A stretch of DNA of 64,000 bases from JALZCH01 sp036400075. GTDB lineage: Bacteria; Acidobacteriota; Blastocatellia; Pyrinomonadales; Pyrinomonadaceae. This document shows positions 61,901 to 64,000 of the stretch, in pieces. The position numbers and the translations under genes are program-made. The DNA lies in contig DASWLV010000173.1 of NCBI GenBank assembly GCA_036400075.1, forward strand, positions 5,585-69,584, given 5' to 3'. The notes beneath the pieces were generated by a model, which was given only the letters and a program-made list of their open reading frames with translations, was not told the DNA's origin and did not search any database. Within the stretch, counting starts at the first letter, position 1. Every line of letters starts with the position of its first letter.

Positions 61901-62634
61901 TGCTGCTCGATTTCTGTTTCGTCGGCGTTAATCAGTTTTTCCGCGTTCGCCACCAAAACCAAACCGTCAAACGGTCGAAGCCCCCGCTGTTTTTTCAAAA
62001 TTTCGAGTAGCGCTGTCCATTCGTCCGAGTCGGCTTCGGTTTCAGTTTGATAACGTCCGGCGGTATCAACCAAAACCGCTTCGCTCGACACGCGCCAATC
62101 GGCGTGACGAGTCGGGCGCAAAAAGTTCTGCTCGGATTGACGCTGATTCGGCAGCGTTTGAAAATTGAAATTCGACGATAAAACAAGCGACGATTTGCCG
62201 CTGCGCGGAGTTCCGGCAAACAGAAAAAACGGCAGAGCGTAAATCGCATCCTTGCCTTTGGCATCCCCCGCGAGATTTGAGGTTTGCAAAAACTGAAACG
62301 CTGTGTTTGCCGAGGTGTTTAATTCTTCGTAGCGCCCGGAAGGTGATGTAATCTTTTGTGGCGGCTGCGCGCCGTTTTCCTCGACCGATTTTTTGCTTTC
62401 TTCCTCTTTCTGCGCTGCAAGCTCTCTTTTTCTTTTACGCCGCGAGGCGACCAGGCTGATGACGAGCGCAAACGGCAAAGTCAGCAAAACGAGGGCGACG
62501 ATAACGATCTGATAGCTTAAATCAACACCGAAACGACTTCCGGCGACAAAGATGATTAGCGTGACCAACCCGTAAAAAGTTACGAGTCCGCCTAAGCCCA
62601 ATGCGTATCTAAGTTGGTCGGTATGCCAAGACAT
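58996..62634 (-). CDS. tssM: TssM (IcmF) membrane-complex protein
   Basis: 1212 aa. Two N-terminal membrane helices (YGLVTLIIFVAGSRFG; IVALVLLTLPFALVISLV) and a third near 430 (WLLLGFGALLTIILLAMSG) are visible. Between them is a cytoplasmic NTPase domain with intact Walker A GTPRSGKSSLV (about 139) and an Asp strand VLVDTAGRYQT. The periplasmic part ends with an ordinary IcmF C-terminus and a low-complexity Asn/Ser stretch (about 1110-1150). It spans the envelope with TssL. It starts 3 bases from a repeat hairpin. Confidence 0.96.
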   Translation of the reverse strand: MSWHTDQLRYALGLGGLVTFYGLVTLIIFVAGSRFGVDLSYQIVIVALVLLTLPFALVISLVASRRKRKRELAAQKEEESKKSVEENGAQPPQKITSPSGRYEELNTSANTAFQFLQTSNLAGDAKGKDAIYALPFFLFAGTPRSGKSSLVLSSNFNFQTLPNQRQSEQNFLRPTRHADWRVSSEAVLVDTAGRYQTETEADSDEWTALLEILKKQRGLRPFDGLVLVANAEKLINADETEIEQQAKLLRARLDDAMLRAKVRFPVYLVFSNADAIEGFRDSFSVSQREGKNLMLGATFPLEKAMNGAHTLFDAEFEALQSALLRRRLLRLSAPFPPVRQLRIFNFPAHFTASRKKLGHFVATLFRPNPFSESPLFRGFYFTANLPNNNGIGASYFSERFFRDVLLRDKDLVAAFQSQKQRQPVLGWLLLGFGALLTIILLAMSGVSVYFNRQLVNDATLRGLRVREMNRKDAGKNPLAKDANEKEVDLNTLEDLRKSLKTLDDYNRSSAPLYMRFGMYSGDRLFLGDRTNKGLFGIYADAVEQRFKKPMVAALVADLQKFSQSPVVSSSANETQEAELERNYKLLKTYLMLTAQYKNKAEATFLNEQLKPYWKEFSKNAPRLEVSSEQQLAFFAAQVDRPEFEAIAPDEQLVNAARARLRALPAWVKQYNNIISDANKKVDPISLENVLVGNRYASFLQSDGYKVPGSFTLNGYRQEISNAIANARTVLIQPDWVMGETAANDAATDADVEKLKNRYFTEYTEQWRKLIQSVEVAPYNNSKEQAEAALQAFAGAESPINLILKETARNTNLAAKPNDWWNWIVGMFASKGAEKTDVSSMVVKQYTPLFTFVGADKPGETQQTALGNYQSSLGNLGRDLARRSQDEVSKDLVEKDGKGIGLKGKETEIEGYLSTLNTAETKEVADLLKQPLDNLKAVFGADVKSQIEKTWKDQLFPRAAEIEKGFPFTDAGEADLPKLTAYLNKADGALTKFYETKLQKYFDDAGGQLKPKENSEVKFSAEFVNYLNNAFRLREALYGKGATPNFEYDVTLQPVKDAIVELSIDGNKIDSEGTRSGKFTFPARAGQETGVVMQLVSTATPQIPAANSNLNTNSSANVSNSNVSTAANINTIRNFAQTNDNNSAANAPLRFPGQWGVFRLIENGGAQKKESGEYVLNLKVGSKNAVVTIRPTGGDIFNREIFRSVRAPQSILR

Positions 62635-62636
62635 TC

Positions 62637-62712
62637 ATTAGTAATTAGTAATTAGTAATTAGTAATTAGTGAAAAATCGGTTAATCACTAATTACTAATT
62701 ACTAATTACTAA
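62637..62712. repeat. Inverted heptamer repeat between tssL and tssM
   Basis: Left arm built of ATTAGTA units, right arm its exact complement for 28 bases (62645-62672 with 62685-62712), loop 12 bases. The tssL stop codon lies in the right arm and the tssM start 2 bases from the left end. Confidence 0.85.
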
Positions 62713-63428
62713 AACAGCAGTTTTTCGAGCGCGTCGTTTAAAAAGCTGCGCGACAAGAGAAGCAAAGAAAAATAAACTAACAACGCCAAACCGAGACCAG
62801 CTCCGGCTGTGATTTTTGCCCAAAGAGGCAAAAAAGGATATTTTTTCGGCGGCTCCGGTTGATCTGCTGCAATCCCGTGCGGCGAAAGATCAATGTTTTT
62901 AAGCCGCCCGATTCGCTGTAAAGCCGCGCCTGTGCGTTGAATTACATCCAAAAGCTCGTTTTCGAGATAAACCGCGTATTTGCCTTTGAAACCGAGCAGC
63001 AAACAAACGTAATAAACTTCAATCGCGTCCGCCGCGGCTTCCGTTTGTCTGAGCATTGATTCGAGTCGCTCGAAAAATTTATTGCCCGCCAGATGCTCGC
63101 CAAAATATTCGAGCTGCAAAGGATATTTTTCCCACTCTTCTTTGAGCGGAAAATCGTTGGTCAAAACTGTTTCGTCAACAAAAGCGGCAAGCGCAAACTT
63201 TGCCAAACGCACGATTTTTTCCGAAAAACGATGACGCAAAGCACGCTCTTCGAATTTTTGCAGCATCGCTGCAACTTGCGGGCGCAGCTCGGTCGAAGGC
63301 GTGACGATTCCGGCTTTGACGCGCAAAATCAAATCAAAAACCGGGGCGGCAAGCGAAACCAAATCGGTCGGCGCGTTCTGCGCTTGACGACGGCTGGCTG
63401 GCTGGCTTCTTTCGACAACGCTGCTCAT
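62709..63428 (-). CDS. tssL: TssL (DotU) membrane-complex protein
   Basis: 239 aa. DotU-type motifs: FALAAFVDETVLTNDFPLK, FGEHLAGNKFFERLE, EVYYVCLLLGFKGKYAV. A single C-terminal membrane helix (ITAGAGLGLALLVYFSLLLL) gives the usual tail anchor. No peptidoglycan-binding domain is attached, so another protein must anchor the complex to the wall. It pairs with TssM. Confidence 0.96.
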   Translation of the reverse strand: MSSVVERSQPASRRQAQNAPTDLVSLAAPVFDLILRVKAGIVTPSTELRPQVAAMLQKFEERALRHRFSEKIVRLAKFALAAFVDETVLTNDFPLKEEWEKYPLQLEYFGEHLAGNKFFERLESMLRQTEAAADAIEVYYVCLLLGFKGKYAVYLENELLDVIQRTGAALQRIGRLKNIDLSPHGIAADQPEPPKKYPFLPLWAKITAGAGLGLALLVYFSLLLLSRSFLNDALEKLLF

Positions 63429-63560
63429 TGCGATTTATTTTCGACAAATTAAGAATCAAAATTTGGAGTGACGCTCAGGCGCATCTTACTCCACTTTTGA
63501 CCGGGAAAGCAATTAAATTTTGCTTAATAATTTTAGTAATTACCAGCAAATCTCTGTGTT
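63429..63560. other. tssK-tssL gap
   Basis: 132 bases with no gene, transcribed on the minus strand. No strong terminator was seen, so tssL can be read from upstream. Confidence 0.4.
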
Positions 63561-64000
63561 TTAAGGTTTAACAGCGTACATTTCGAGCCGCTCGTCCGGT
63601 AATTCCTCCGGCACGTAAACGGCGATGGTTTTCGCGCCCTTGATTCCGTCCCAATACGGATTTTTTACGGTGTCCAGCCCGAAATAATGAAAACCGACGC
63701 GCGTCGGAATTGCGGCGGGCGGCGGCGATTGATGCGTTAACGGAACGCCCGGCAAAGCCGAGCCGATAACGGCTTCAACCACGTCGCGCGAGGCGATTTT
63801 AATCACGCGCGGGACGCTTTCGATGAGCTTGCTTTCCCGCATCTCGGCGCGCACAGCCAGATAAAACGCCGCTTCTTTTAACAGACGGTCATCGGTAATT
63901 CGTCCGACGTAAAGCGTATCGCGCACTTTTTCGAGCGGAATCGGAACGCAGCGCGTCGGAATGACGGTTTCGAGCAGCCCGCGAAGCTGCGCGGAAAGCT
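63561..64000 (-). CDS. tssK: TssK baseplate protein (5' part outside window)
   Basis: The frame is open to the window edge (146 codons visible), ending at 63561. The visible C-terminal domain has the TssK pattern: VIPTRCVPIPLEK, then AAFYLAVRAEM, IKIASRDVVEAVIGSALPGV, PTRVGFHYFGLD and the end. TssK joins the baseplate to the TssLM membrane complex. The real start lies upstream of the window. Confidence 0.9.
   Translation of the reverse strand, partial: LSAQLRGLLETVIPTRCVPIPLEKVRDTLYVGRITDDRLLKEAAFYLAVRAEMRESKLIESVPRVIKIASRDVVEAVIGSALPGVPLTHQSPPPAAIPTRVGFHYFGLDTVKNPYWDGIKGAKTIAVYVPEELPDERLEMYAVKP

Overview
The window looks like an Acidobacteriota chromosome. Blastocatellia or a relative is an inference from three things: gene style (dockerin/cohesin-type secreted proteins, PEGA-TPR proteins, a small HTH regulator whose sequence ends in DDELDLPAKL), heptamer-type intergenic repeats, and a type VI secretion locus with tagJ/impE. 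The right third (about 40.3-64 kb) is GC-richer chromosome. Most of 3-31 kb is visibly AT-rich accessory DNA, and 31-40 kb is intermediate.

Layout. (1) 1-1.6 kb: 5' part of a secreted cohesin/dockerin-like protein on the minus strand, with a strongly structured leader. (2) 2.1-3.2 kb: gene graveyard with a frameshifted Crp/Fnr regulator and a TIR-domain gene with an internal stop. (3) 3.8-11.8 kb: a TIR-like/zinc-ribbon protein, then a coupled two-gene unit made of a 1539-aa GHKL-PRTase-like-GHKL protein and a receiver-domain/calcineurin-type phosphoesterase. (4) 12.24-40.22 kb: an integrative element in the 3' half of tRNA-Arg(ACG), bounded by identical 45-bp copies. Its cargo is a patatin-like lipase, a Septu-like ATPase/HNH pair, a Ser/Thr kinase fused to a SAMHD1-like HD domain, McrBC, a broken HNH gene, a DPPW methyltransferase and a PD-(D/E)XK protein. 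Its core is an excisionase-like HTH protein, a Rep-like winged-helix protein with five 18-bp palindromic iterons, two paralogous XRE/SWIM divergent cassettes and a tyrosine recombinase. The last quarter is an ubiquitin-like conjugation operon (Ubl, E2, JAB, E1; the Bil-type gene set) behind a sigma-like/DUF4160/DUF2442/ImmA-UvrD helicase operon. (5) 40.2-43.3 kb: tRNA-Arg, a CheY-like regulator, hemB and a PEGA-TPR protein. (6) 43.3-64 kb: a T6SS cluster read on the minus strand: tssK(partial)-tssL-tssM-tagJ-tssA-tssB-tssC-hcp-tssE-tssF-tssG-clpV-unknown-vgrG with a C-terminal toxin-like domain-possible immunity gene-PAAR.

How it works together. The middle of the window is a stacked defence island: at least six separate nucleic-acid- or nucleotide-targeting or membrane-targeting systems sit between tRNA-derived att copies. 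The least familiar candidates are the GHKL/PRTase plus receiver/phosphoesterase pair, the kinase-HD fusion, and the Ubl operon beside a metallopeptidase-helicase fusion. No relaxase, type IV secretion or phage structural gene is visible, so the element looks integrative and non-conjugative. All functional statements are read from motifs by eye; no database search was run.
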